Shown here piece by piece: positions 1 through 6,693 of a stretch of DNA of 9,282 nucleotides. Source of the DNA: CAG-492 sp035388585 (GTDB lineage Bacteria > Bacillota > Clostridia > TANB77 > CAG-508). The DNA lies in NCBI GenBank assembly GCA_035388585.1, contig DAOOQE010000034.1:1-9282 (forward strand). The letters are read 5' to 3'. The position numbers and the translations under genes are program-made. Numbering within the stretch: the stretch's first letter is position 1; each line of letters starts with the position of its first letter. The notes beneath the pieces were generated by a model that ran no database searches, had not been told where the DNA came from, and saw only the letters and a list, made by a program, of their open reading frames with translations.

Positions 1-347
1 TGTTGTTCTATAATATTTTGGGAGAAAGTCAATTCGTTCATAAAAAGTCTTTCTAATGGAAGAATTTAATTAAAGTATAAATGAATTTTTAGCTTTTAGA
101 AGATATGATATTTTAGAAGGCAACTGAAAAAAGAAAGAGATGACAACTCATTTCTGAATTGCACCCCAACTATTGACATTGAACCAAAATTTAAATTACT
201 ACAACTATTAATATTAATACTCTTTAATATTAAATTCTTATATTGATAATAAAATATTATTAAATTTTCACCTATTAATTATCATCTTACATTCATTAAT
301 TAGTTTTTATAATACTATAGTTGATTTTTACTAAATTAAAATTATAT
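1..347. other. AT-rich non-coding stretch
   Basis: No open reading frame with a ribosome binding site is visible on either strand. Bases 1-130 are somewhat more mixed in composition, and short peptide stretches can be read there in several frames, but each is broken by stops, so a decayed gene (possibly a transposase) is possible but not shown. Bases 181-347 are almost pure A/T. They hold two copies of the self-complementary TTAATATTAA at 208-217 and 224-233, which could pair as an AT-only hairpin. This is a poor terminator candidate for the minus-strand gene ending at 348, because it lies more than 100 bases past the stop. Confidence 0.5.
155..180. repeat. Possible solitary IS3-family terminal inverted repeat
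   Basis: The stretch begins TGAATTGCACCCCAAC and continues to TTGACATT. It is distinctly more GC-rich than its surroundings and resembles, from memory, the TG-starting ends of IS150/IS3-type insertion sequences (TGxACTGCACCC-like, followed by a GGAC/GACA element). If it is an end, the element body should lie to the right, but no transposase is found there, so this would be a leftover after deletion. No partner inverted repeat was found in the window. Confidence 0.25.
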
Positions 348-992
348 CTAGAAATCTATCTGTGTTCCATCTTCTGTAATAGCTGTCATACAATCTGTTT
401 GAGTTGTATCATTAATTCCTTTTGTTATACTTATTACATTTGTTAAACCTGATATTTTACCTTCACTTTTAAAGCTTGTAATTTTTCCTTTTGAATCTAG
501 TATTTGCTTTATTACACTAATTTTTTCAACTGTACCATCTTCCATTATTAGTACTAAAACAGGATCTACACCACTACCATTATTTCCTGCATACATCCTT
601 GATATAGTACCTGAAGTTTTTGTAACTGTAAAAGTTTTATCATTTAAATTTTTATATTCATCAAGAATAACAGTTAAATCTGTAATTTTTATTTCTATTG
701 TATTATCTGAATATAAAATTGCAGAATACCCTGCTCCTGTTACTTTTTGTATATCTGAAACTTTTGTTGTAGTATTTGCTTGTGTATTTGTCATAGTATT
801 ATTTGTTGGATTAGTATTTGTTGTTATATTACTTAATGTATTTTCTATTTGAGAAACTTTATTTGTTATTTTATTACTTTCTTCCTTATTTTGATTTAAT
901 AGAATTAAACTATAACCTCCTATTACTATAATAATTATTATCAATATAATTATTGTAGCAATTAAACCAATATTTCTTTTTTGATTTTCCAT
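348..992 (-). CDS. Membrane-anchored protein with extracytoplasmic beta-rich domain (hypothetical)
   Basis: This 214-residue protein is read on the minus strand. It starts with a short basic N-terminus (MENQKRN) and one long Ile-rich transmembrane helix at about residues 8-34. A polar stretch at about 35-57 could form a short coiled coil, followed by an Asn/Thr-rich linker at about 58-77. The remaining 78-214 is a compact, strand-rich domain with repeated DGT-type turns (MEDGTVEKI, ITEDGTQIDF), faintly recalling beta-propeller blades. The basic residues before the helix suggest an N-in orientation with the domain outside. The start is supported by AAGGAGA upstream of the ATG, and a good promoter lies behind it. 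It is transcribed away from the rest of the window and is probably unrelated to it. No family or function is recognised. Confidence 0.85.
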   Translation of the reverse strand: MENQKRNIGLIATIIILIIIIIVIGGYSLILLNQNKEESNKITNKVSQIENTLSNITTNTNPTNNTMTNTQANTTTKVSDIQKVTGAGYSAILYSDNTIEIKITDLTVILDEYKNLNDKTFTVTKTSGTISRMYAGNNGSGVDPVLVLIMEDGTVEKISVIKQILDSKGKITSFKSEGKISGLTNVISITKGINDTTQTDCMTAITEDGTQIDF

Positions 993-1050
993 TTTTTTCT
1001 CCTTTTATATAGTATTTTAATAAATTTGTTATAAAAAATTTATCTTCTTA

Positions 1051-1079
1051 ATCATATACAACTATATATTTTTTTTCAA
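1051..1079 (-). promoter_or_regulatory. Sigma-70-type promoter for the 348-992 gene
   Basis: Read on the minus strand, there is a -35 box TTGAAA (1074-1079), a 17-base spacer and a -10 box TATGAT (1051-1056). Both boxes are close to the TTGACA/TATAAT consensus with ideal spacing. A start of transcription near 1044 would leave a leader of about 50 bases ending in AAGGAGA before the ATG at 992. In such AT-rich DNA chance matches are common, but the combination of spacing and position makes this a credible promoter. Confidence 0.55.
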
Positions 1080-1140
1080 TAATTTTTAATTATTTTTTTA
1101 AATAATTTTTTACTTCTATAGATTTGTCTAAAGATCTTTT

Positions 1141-1347
1141 TTGAATAGTTCCAATTTTTATTATAAATTATTAAAAACAAAAAATAATAATGAGGAATTA
1201 ATAAAAATTATAGATAAAATAATGCCATTAATAAATAAATATTTAAAAAATAATTTAGGACAAGTAGATGAAGATTTAAAAAGTTATTTAATTGAATACA
1301 CAGTTGGAGTTATTAAAACAGAAGATTTCGCAAAGAAAGTAAAATAA
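1141..1347 (+). pseudogene. Remnant of Tn916 Orf7-type helix-turn-helix (conjugative transposon) protein
   Basis: The reading frame gives 68 residues from a TTG with no ribosome binding site. The pattern FYYKLLKTK, then EELIKIIDKIMPLINKY, then DEDLKSYLIE matches what I recall of the N-terminal helix-turn-helix domain (HTH_16-like) of small sigma-like regulators in Tn916-family conjugative transposons, in which a run of helices with a PLI.KY core is followed by an EDLKSYLI core. Those proteins are usually longer, with a second sigma-like domain that is absent here. The frame stops at 1345-1347, directly against a recombinase-like fragment in another frame. Missing start signals, the lost C-terminus and the decayed neighbour favour a dead fragment over a working gene. 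The family call comes from motif memory only. Confidence 0.5.
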
Positions 1348-1751
1348 TAAAAGAAGAAATAGTTGAAAATGTATTTTTAGATGTATACAGACTGATTACA
1401 AATAATAATAAATTGGTGGTAGATGATTTTGTAAAAAATATGAAAAAGTCAATGCAAGATAATAATTAACAAATAAAATTGCAAAAATTACAAAATCAAT
1501 TAGAAAATATTGAAAATGAGTCTCATAGCTTGATTGAGTTTTTATTAAATGGTATAATTTACAAAGAATTATACCAAAAACAAAAAGAACAGTATGATAT
1601 TAAAATAGAAATTATACAAAAAGAAATAGAAAGTTTAAATTTAGTAATTTAAGATAAAGAAAATATAGAAACAGGAATTAGTAAATTTAAAGAATTATTG
1701 GATACTAATATTAAATTAGAAGAATTTGACAAAGATATTTTTAATGCTTAA
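1347..1751 (+). pseudogene. Remnant of a large serine recombinase, C-terminal coiled-coil part
   Basis: A single frame (first codon ATA at 1347-1349) runs to TAA at 1749-1751, interrupted by TAA at 1467-1469 and TAA at 1650-1652. Between the stops it reads like the C-terminal region of resolvase/invertase-type large serine recombinases. There is an IKEEIVENVF segment, a helix rich in Q/L/E, the coiled-coil hallmark LIEFLLNGIIYKELYQKQ, and the late motif FKELLDTNIKLEEFDKDIF that normally leads into the last strands of these proteins. The catalytic serine domain and the zinc-ribbon cysteines are absent. Both internal stops could come from single substitutions in CAA, GAA or AAA codons. With the Orf7-like fragment just upstream, this marks the decayed end of an integrative element. 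Confidence 0.65.
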
Positions 1752-1754
1752 AAA
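1726..1754 (+). promoter_or_regulatory. Candidate promoter for the 1808-4805 unit
   Basis: A perfect -35 box TTGACA (1726-1731) is followed after 17 bases by TAAAAA (1749-1754), a weak -10. It lies about 55 bases before the start codon of the first gene of the unit and inside the last codons of the recombinase remnant, where the Phe-Asp-Lys codons happen to create the -35 sequence. The weak -10 box keeps confidence low. Confidence 0.3.
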
Positions 1755-1807
1755 AATTTTTGTGAATAGGTAAAATTTTATTCGAAATAAATTTAGAGGG
1801 AGTTGTT

Positions 1808-2059
1808 ATGAAAAAAGAAAAAGTATTTATAATTTTAAGTTTTGTTTTTATGGTTTTAACTTTTATAGGTGCAGCGTGTGTAGTATTTAAGCAAATAAAC
1901 GCAGGATATGCTGAAATTCCAGGTTTGTTTTCTATTATATTTTTTCAATTAGTAGTTTATGAAAAATCTAAAAAAAATAAAGATGAATTAGAAGAAATAG
2001 AGTTGTTAGAAAAACAGAAAAAATTTATAAATAATTTGGAGATGAAAAATGATAGATGA
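1808..2059 (+). CDS. Small two-helix membrane protein (hypothetical)
   Basis: This 83-residue protein begins with ATG after a clear GAGGG ribosome binding site at 1796-1800. A first hydrophobic helix spans about residues 6-28 (IILSFVFMVLTFIGAACVVF). A short loop, then a second helix at about 37-52 (PGLFSIIFFQLVVY), are followed by a charged, probably helical tail rich in K and E. The likely shape is a hairpin in the membrane with both ends in the cytoplasm. Its last 11 bases overlap the start of the solenoid gene, so the two are probably translationally coupled. The final residues NLEMKNDR are encoded by sequence that is repeated upstream of the second solenoid gene, where the same bases are not part of a gene's end, so the tail may have been acquired at the duplication junction. 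Function unknown. Confidence 0.8.
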   Translation: MKKEKVFIILSFVFMVLTFIGAACVVFKQINAGYAEIPGLFSIIFFQLVVYEKSKKNKDELEEIELLEKQKKFINNLEMKNDR

Positions 2060-2695
2060 ATTAAAATTAAAAGAAATATGTGAAAAATATGAAATTAATT
2101 ATGAACGTTTAGTTGGAACTAATAGTAATATATTAAATTCTGGAAAGTATGAGGATATATGCAAAATATTAGATTTTTTAAAAGACGAGTTAAGTATTGT
2201 ATCAAAAAACATAGAAAAATGCCCGAGTATTTTATATTTTGGTGTTGAAAACGTAAAGGCAAATTGGAGCTTTTTAAAGGAACAAAATATTACGATGTCA
2301 AATGTAGAAGGGTGTTTACATGTATTGTCAACAGAGCCAAAAGAAGTTGAAAATACATATAATTATATATTAGATAATTATGGAATAAGATACTTAAATG
2401 CTAGAACATCAATATTGAGTGTTCAATTATCAAGGATTCGAGAGATAGAAAGAAAATTTATAGACTTAAAACCGAAAAATGTTTTACAAGCTGCAATTTC
2501 TAAATATACAATAGAAGAAATAGAAAAAATGTTTGAAGTATGTAAAAAAAATAAAATAGAAATTACAGGAAGTGTATTTCGAAAATCTGCCGTAGAATTA
2601 AAAGAAATTGCAGAAGTGTGTAATAAATATAAAATAGACATGATTGGAAGTGTATTCTTAAAAACAAAAGAAGAAATAGAAAAAATAGTAGAAGT
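2030..2695 (+). repeat. Long direct repeat, copy 1 (constant head of the solenoid module)
   Basis: These 666 bases are identical to 8589-9254, by direct line-by-line comparison. The match starts 19 bases before the start codon, so it includes the ribosome binding site. It covers the N-terminal domain plus the first two 26-aa repeats and ends inside the third. Identity at all silent positions indicates recent duplication, gene conversion, or an assembly error. The offset between copies is 6559 bases in the same orientation. Confidence 0.95.
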
Positions 2696-4346
2696 TTGTA
2701 AAAAAAATAAAATAGAAATTACAGGAAGTGTATTTCATAACTCATCAGAAGAAATTGAGAAAATTATAGAAGTATGTAAAAATAATAAAATAGAAATAAT
2801 TGGCGGAGTGTTTTTTAAAACAGCAAAAGAAATAGAAAAAATAGCTAAAGTATCTAAAAATTTTGGAATAGAGATAACAGGAAGTGTATTTCAAAAATCA
2901 GCAGATGAAATAGAAAAAATAGCTAATGTATGTAAAAAAAACAGAATAGAAATAATAGGTACTGTGTTTCATAAATCAGCAGAAGAGATAGAAAAAATAG
3001 TTGAAGTATGTAAAAATAATAAAATAGCAATAACAGGAAGTGTATTTCAAAAATCTGCAAAAGAAATAGAAAAAATAGCTGAAGTATGTAAAAAGAATAA
3101 AATAGAAATATCAGGGAGTGTATTTCTTTCATCAGCAGAAGAAATTATAAAAACAATAGAAGTATGTAAAAAACACAGAATAGAAATAATAGGAAGTGTA
3201 TTTTGTAAAACAGCAGAAGAAGTAGAAAAAATAATAGAAGTATGTAAAAAAAACAAAATAGAAATAACGGGAGGAGTATTTCGTAGATCAGCAGAAGAAA
3301 TAGAAAAAATAATAGAAGTGTGTGAAAAAAATAAAATACAAATAATAGGAAGTGTATTTCATAAATCAGCAGAAGAAATAGAAAAAATAGCAGAAGTCTG
3401 TACAAATAATAAAATAGAAATAACGGGTACTGTATTTTTAAAAACAGGAGAAGAAATAAATAAAATAGTAGAAGTATGTAAAAAACATAAAGTAGAGATA
3501 ACTGGAAGTGTATTTTTAAAAACAGCAGAAGAAATAGAAAAAATAGTGGAAGTATGTGTGAAAAATAAGATTGAAATATCAGGTACTGTATTTAATAAAT
3601 CTGCGGAACAAATAGAAAAAATAGTAGAGGTATGTACAAATAATAAAATAAAAATAACAGGAACTGTATTTTTAAAATCAGCAGAAGAAATTAAAAAAAT
3701 AATAGAAGTATGTACAAATAATAAAATTGAAATAACAGGAAGTGTATTTCATAAATCAGCAGAAGAAATAAAAAAAATAATAGAAGTATGTAAAAAAAAC
3801 AAAATGGAAATAACAGGATGTGTTTTTTTAAAAACAGCTGAACAAATAGAAAAAATAGTAGAAATATGTACAAATAATAAAATAGAAATAACAGGAAGTG
3901 TATTTCATAGATCAGCAGAAGAGCTAGCGGAAAATATAGAATTTTTAAAGGTTAATTATGGATTTGATTATTTAAAACCGTTAATAATTTCTAAGAATAA
4001 TAAAAATTTAAAAAAAGTCCTTCCATTTCTACAGGAAATTGAGGTTTTGGAGACATTAACTACAAGCCATTCTATTTTAGTCCTTACATTGGATGAAATA
4101 AAAGAAAGATACGATTTTATCAAAAATATAGGTGAGGAAGTTATAAAAAGTGATAGAAAATCTTTTAATTCAATTTTTGGGTTGTCTAGAAAAAACTACA
4201 AAAAAAGAGTGGAAAAGTATGTAGGAAATATAAGTACACAAAAATTGGGAGAAGAAGTAATAGGTGAATTAGAAGATATAGAGTTATTAGATAAATTAGA
4301 AAAAGTACAAAATGATTTACAAAAATCAAAGGAAAAAATTAAATAA
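2049..4346 (+). CDS. Solenoid protein with 18 tandem 26-aa repeats and mTERF-like flanks
   Basis: This 765-residue protein starts at ATG 2049 behind GGAG (2037-2040). Residues 1-155 form a helical head containing a CPSILYFGVENVKANW stretch followed by FLKEQNI, resembling mitochondrial-termination-factor (mTERF) repeats. Residues 156-623 are 18 repeats of exactly 26 residues with no insertion. Each has an amphipathic helix (consensus EEIEKIxEVCKKN) followed by a short second segment (KIEITGSVFxKSA). Residues 624-765 form a C-terminal cap with mTERF-like HSILVLTLDEIKERYDFI and a Lys/Glu-rich end. There is no signal peptide, so it is probably cytoplasmic. A curved alpha-solenoid used for binding is the natural inference, because most mTERF relatives bind nucleic acids and other solenoids bind proteins. 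No catalytic motif is visible. Cys at repeat position 10 is kept in 17 of 18 repeats. It sits between the membrane protein gene (overlapping) and the 4365 gene (18 bases away). The mTERF relation is from pattern memory and is not certain. Confidence 0.9.
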   Translation: MIDELKLKEICEKYEINYERLVGTNSNILNSGKYEDICKILDFLKDELSIVSKNIEKCPSILYFGVENVKANWSFLKEQNITMSNVEGCLHVLSTEPKEVENTYNYILDNYGIRYLNARTSILSVQLSRIREIERKFIDLKPKNVLQAAISKYTIEEIEKMFEVCKKNKIEITGSVFRKSAVELKEIAEVCNKYKIDMIGSVFLKTKEEIEKIVEVCKKNKIEITGSVFHNSSEEIEKIIEVCKNNKIEIIGGVFFKTAKEIEKIAKVSKNFGIEITGSVFQKSADEIEKIANVCKKNRIEIIGTVFHKSAEEIEKIVEVCKNNKIAITGSVFQKSAKEIEKIAEVCKKNKIEISGSVFLSSAEEIIKTIEVCKKHRIEIIGSVFCKTAEEVEKIIEVCKKNKIEITGGVFRRSAEEIEKIIEVCEKNKIQIIGSVFHKSAEEIEKIAEVCTNNKIEITGTVFLKTGEEINKIVEVCKKHKVEITGSVFLKTAEEIEKIVEVCVKNKIEISGTVFNKSAEQIEKIVEVCTNNKIKITGTVFLKSAEEIKKIIEVCTNNKIEITGSVFHKSAEEIKKIIEVCKKNKMEITGCVFLKTAEQIEKIVEICTNNKIEITGSVFHRSAEELAENIEFLKVNYGFDYLKPLIISKNNKNLKKVLPFLQEIEVLETLTTSHSILVLTLDEIKERYDFIKNIGEEVIKSDRKSFNSIFGLSRKNYKKRVEKYVGNISTQKLGEEVIGELEDIELLDKLEKVQNDLQKSKEKIK
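2514..3917 (+). repeat. Coding tandem array, 18 x 78 bp
   Basis: Counting from the GAA codon at 2514, the array contains exactly 18 units of 78 bases (1404 bases), ending where a divergent nineteenth unit begins at 3918. Every unit is 26 codons, so gain or loss of units keeps the frame. Units differ mainly at repeat positions 7, 11-13, 18, 20, 23 and 25. Position 23 reads R,L,H,F,Q,H,Q,L,C,R,H,L,L,N,L,H,L,H in order. The TNN variant after the conserved Cys occurs only in units 12, 15, 16 and 18, so later units are related through shuffling or block duplication. Confidence 0.95.
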
Positions 4347-4364
4347 TAAAGGGGAATATTAAAT

Positions 4365-4805
4365 ATGATTGATTTAAAATATGCTAATGCATATAGTGAA
4401 GTTTTGGAAATTTTAAAATATATTTCAAAAGAACAATACAATAAAATACCAAATGAATTAATCAAGGTGTATGAAGAAAATTCTGATAAAAATTATTACT
4501 TTAAATATAATCCAGAAAAAACACTGGAAGAACAAAAAGTATTAAAAATAACAAAAATTATTATTGCAATTTTATTTAGAGATTATTGGGCAACTGATGA
4601 ACAAAAAGCAAAAATAATTGCAAATCAAAATAATAATAGAAAAAAATTAGAAAATAAAAAAATAGAGAAATATAATGCAGAAGAAGTATTTAAAAAAAAT
4701 GAAATAATAAAAGAAGAAATTAAAGAAGAATCTTTAATATTGATAAAAAAAGAAAAATGGTATTTAAGAATTTATTTATTCCTTAAAAATCTAATTAAGA
4801 ATTAA
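4365..4805 (+). CDS. 146-aa hypothetical protein with basic C-terminal helix
   Basis: The ATG follows AAAGGGG at 4348-4354, 18 bases after the solenoid gene stops, so the two are likely cotranscribed. Residues 1-90 look globular and helical (NAYSEVLEILKYISKEQYN, then YNPEKTLEEQKVLKITKII, then AILFRDYWATDEQKAKII). Residues 91-125 are very rich in K, N and E and probably form a charged linker or coiled coil. The protein ends in a separate short amphipathic basic segment (WYLRIYLFLKNLIKN). A similar ending closes the 7810-8157 protein. I recall related hypothetical proteins in low-GC gut Firmicutes beside LRR/DUF6273-type genes, but know no function. There is no signal peptide. The terminal helix might touch the membrane or a partner. 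Confidence 0.85.
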   Translation: MIDLKYANAYSEVLEILKYISKEQYNKIPNELIKVYEENSDKNYYFKYNPEKTLEEQKVLKITKIIIAILFRDYWATDEQKAKIIANQNNNRKKLENKKIEKYNAEEVFKKNEIIKEEIKEESLILIKKEKWYLRIYLFLKNLIKN

Positions 4806-4900
4806 TTTAGTATTTGTAAATGAGAAAATGTATGTCACTAGTCATAAAAACAAGGGATAAGATGAACGTACATAAAAAATATAAATAAATTATAAAAAGA

Positions 4901-4968
4901 GTATATTTAGTTTATTTTTTATTATATAATAAAAATGAAAAAGATTAATAATTTATTTTTATAAGGAG
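4901..4968 (+). promoter_or_regulatory. Possible -10 box and strong ribosome binding site before the DUF6273/LRR gene
   Basis: The 168-base gap after 4805 contains TATAAT at 4925-4930, but the corresponding -35 position (4902-4907, TATATT) is poor. AAGGAG at 4963-4968 sits five bases before the GTG at 4974, and an in-frame TAA at 4962-4964 rules out a longer upstream reading frame. This decides the GTG start. The gap itself shows no gene. Confidence 0.35.
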
Positions 4969-4973
4969 TATTA

Positions 4974-6689
4974 GTGAAAAGTGAAGATTTAAGAAGTCAA
5001 ATCATTCCGACAAAAATAAGTAATACAGATGAAAATGGAAAGACAGGAAATGAAAAATTTGACACTGAGGATTTAATTTATCTTGATAGTTATGATGAAC
5101 AATTTGGTGGGGAACTCACAAATGAAGAAAGAAGAGTTTCTCCTACCGATTATGCTAAAATGAATAACGCTTATACAAGTGAGGACTATACAACACATAA
5201 TGGTAAGGAAACTACATGGTTTTGGCTCCGCTCTTCCAATAATAAACATAACATCTACTTTGTCAAAAGTAATGGTGATATAAGTAAAGCATATCCGGGT
5301 CTCCATAGTAATGCTGGGTTGTGCCCGTCTTTGCATTATAATTTTCCATCCAACCTAAACTCATTCATTGGTAACAAAAATCTTTTATTAGATATAAGAG
5401 AAGAAAAAAACGAAAAAGGCGAAGTGATTTATCATACTTTGCAAATTGGAGAATATCCAAAAACAAAAGTAAAAGAAAAATTGAATAGAACTTTAGAATT
5501 ATTATACAATGGTGGAAAAATTAAGGACCAAATACTAGCAACTGGAAGATGGTATTCTGTCAATGGTCAAAAAGAAAGTTATAAAGATTATGCTGGTAAG
5601 CATAGTCCCGAATATGAATATAAAGGCAAAAGATATGCACGTGTTATTTCAAATACTAATAGAAAAGATACACAATATTCAGATGGCACAATTTCTGGAG
5701 AAGATGGCACAGTTTATTGGTGCAAAGTAAAACCGATTTCTTTTAAAATAAAAAACTGGAACGATATGCCTAAAGCAATAAATCCAAAAGGAACAGGAAA
5801 AGCCAGATATTTTGATTTAAAAGCAGATGAAGTAATAACTGCAAATTTCCCTTTTTATATAGAATTTGATGATGATAACTCTACGATGTGGCAAAATAGT
5901 ATGATTCGTGGATTTTTTAATGGTATAGATGTTAGAAATATAACAGAGAATGGGAATCAAGAATTTGGTGCAGATAAAGGTGGGAATTTTACAGGAGAAT
6001 GCAATTTTTTAAATGAAGGATTTAATTTATCAAGAGAGCCGATTCATGAGTATGAAATACCAGATAGCGAAACAGAGATACCAGATGATGCATTCAATGG
6101 ATGTATATCGTTAAAAAAGTTGACTATTCATTCTAAAGTAACATATGTTGGAAAAAGAGCTTTTGAAGGACTAGAATTCAAATATGCATATAGACAAAAA
6201 ACTGGAAAACTTATTTTTAGTCAGGAATTACCAGAAAATCAAGAGAATATTGAAAAAATAGTTGAACTTGAAAAAATATCAAGGCCATTCATAGGATTTG
6301 ATTATAATATATTAGTTCAAAATAGTAATTTAAAAGAAATTTATAACTTATCAGAAAAGTTAAATAAAAGTAAGTTTAGGATACCTTATGTATATGGATT
6401 AGCAATTATAGATAATGGAAAGATAAATTCATTTTGTGAGAATAGAGATTTTAGATTTTTTAAAAATGAAATCCCAAATATAAATGATTTATTATTTGAT
6501 TTTCCAGAAGAAGAAAAATTAGATTTCTTTAAGTTTGCTGAAAATTTAGGATGTTTTAGTACAGAAAAAATGCTAGATAAGCATGGTAGAGAAACGGAAG
6601 TTATTTTAGCGCAAAAAGCAGTAGCTGTATTAACACAACTATTAAAAACAGATGAAATGAAACTTCGGTCAATATCATGGGTTATTTGA
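4974..6689 (+). CDS. DUF6273-like / BspA-type LRR protein, N-terminal part of a frameshifted gene
   Basis: The 571 codons start at GTG after AAGGAG. Residues 1-125 resemble the C-terminal half of a DUF6273 (C-type-lectin/FGE-like) domain: a D-LIYLDSYDE strand, SPTDYAK, the hallmark WFWLRS at 82-87, and GLCPSLHY at 115-122. Residues about 137-315 resemble the N-terminal half of such a domain (LQIGEYPKTK, EYEYKGKRYARV, NSTMWQNSMIRGFFNGI), so the two halves occur in reversed order. Residues about 367-399 form a BspA-type leucine-rich repeat (IPDDAFNGCISLKKLTI). The rest is mixed alpha/beta. The frame ends at TGA 6687-6689, but the next frame continues the same protein, and one extra T in AAACTTCGG (6660-6668) explains the break. 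No signal peptide is present. A binding protein is the likely role; the partner is unknown. The segment 82-124 may be hypervariable. Confidence 0.8.
   Translation: MKSEDLRSQIIPTKISNTDENGKTGNEKFDTEDLIYLDSYDEQFGGELTNEERRVSPTDYAKMNNAYTSEDYTTHNGKETTWFWLRSSNNKHNIYFVKSNGDISKAYPGLHSNAGLCPSLHYNFPSNLNSFIGNKNLLLDIREEKNEKGEVIYHTLQIGEYPKTKVKEKLNRTLELLYNGGKIKDQILATGRWYSVNGQKESYKDYAGKHSPEYEYKGKRYARVISNTNRKDTQYSDGTISGEDGTVYWCKVKPISFKIKNWNDMPKAINPKGTGKARYFDLKADEVITANFPFYIEFDDDNSTMWQNSMIRGFFNGIDVRNITENGNQEFGADKGGNFTGECNFLNEGFNLSREPIHEYEIPDSETEIPDDAFNGCISLKKLTIHSKVTYVGKRAFEGLEFKYAYRQKTGKLIFSQELPENQENIEKIVELEKISRPFIGFDYNILVQNSNLKEIYNLSEKLNKSKFRIPYVYGLAIIDNGKINSFCENRDFRFFKNEIPNINDLLFDFPEEEKLDFFKFAENLGCFSTEKMLDKHGRETEVILAQKAVAVLTQLLKTDEMKLRSISWVI
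5217..5345 (+). other. Candidate DGR variable region inside the DUF6273-like domain
   Basis: This stretch encodes residues 82-124 of the protein starting at 4974, from WFWLRS to past GLCPSLHY. It is unusually C- and G-rich for the window (CTCCGCTCTTCC, GGGTTGTGCCCGTC). From 5238 to 5315, 20 of 26 codons end in T or C, and nearly all can be derived from AAT or AAC by changing only adenines (CAT, TAC, TTT, AGT, GAT, GGT, CTC, TAT). This is the pattern left by adenine-specific mutagenic retrohoming into a C-type-lectin-like domain, with a GC-rich block at the 3' end like an initiation-of-mutagenic-homing sequence. No template repeat or reverse transcriptase lies in the window, so activity is unproven. 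Confidence 0.4.
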
Positions 6690-6693
6690 CTCA

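Noticed and set aside
1..130. Possible transposase C-terminus
   Set aside because: Suggestive short peptides occur in different frames but none is continuous or matches a transposase motif convincingly.
1088..1111. Hairpin AATTATTT-TTTT-AAATAATT followed by T residues, resembling a terminator
   Set aside because: The stem is A/T only, no plus-strand gene precedes it, and such palindromes are expected by chance in this composition.
2923..3873. Minus-strand open frames rich in Phe, Leu and Ile that look like membrane proteins
   Set aside because: They are antisense reflections of the Lys/Glu/Ile-rich repeat codons, overlap the solenoid gene fully and have no start signals of their own.
2514..3917. 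CRISPR-like or non-coding minisatellite array because of the regular 78-bp period
   Set aside because: Units are contiguous with no unique spacers, stay in one open frame for 18 units, and vary mostly in ways that keep the protein pattern; it is a coding repeat.
6655..6670. Programmed ribosomal frameshift
   Set aside because: No slippery heptamer such as A_AAA_AAG and no evident downstream structure; a simple single-base insertion explains the break better.
6687..6690. TGA read as Trp (Mollicutes code), which would extend the first frame
   Set aside because: Further stops follow quickly in that frame, TGG is used for Trp throughout, TGA ends another gene at 7768-7770, and the correct continuation is in the neighbouring frame.
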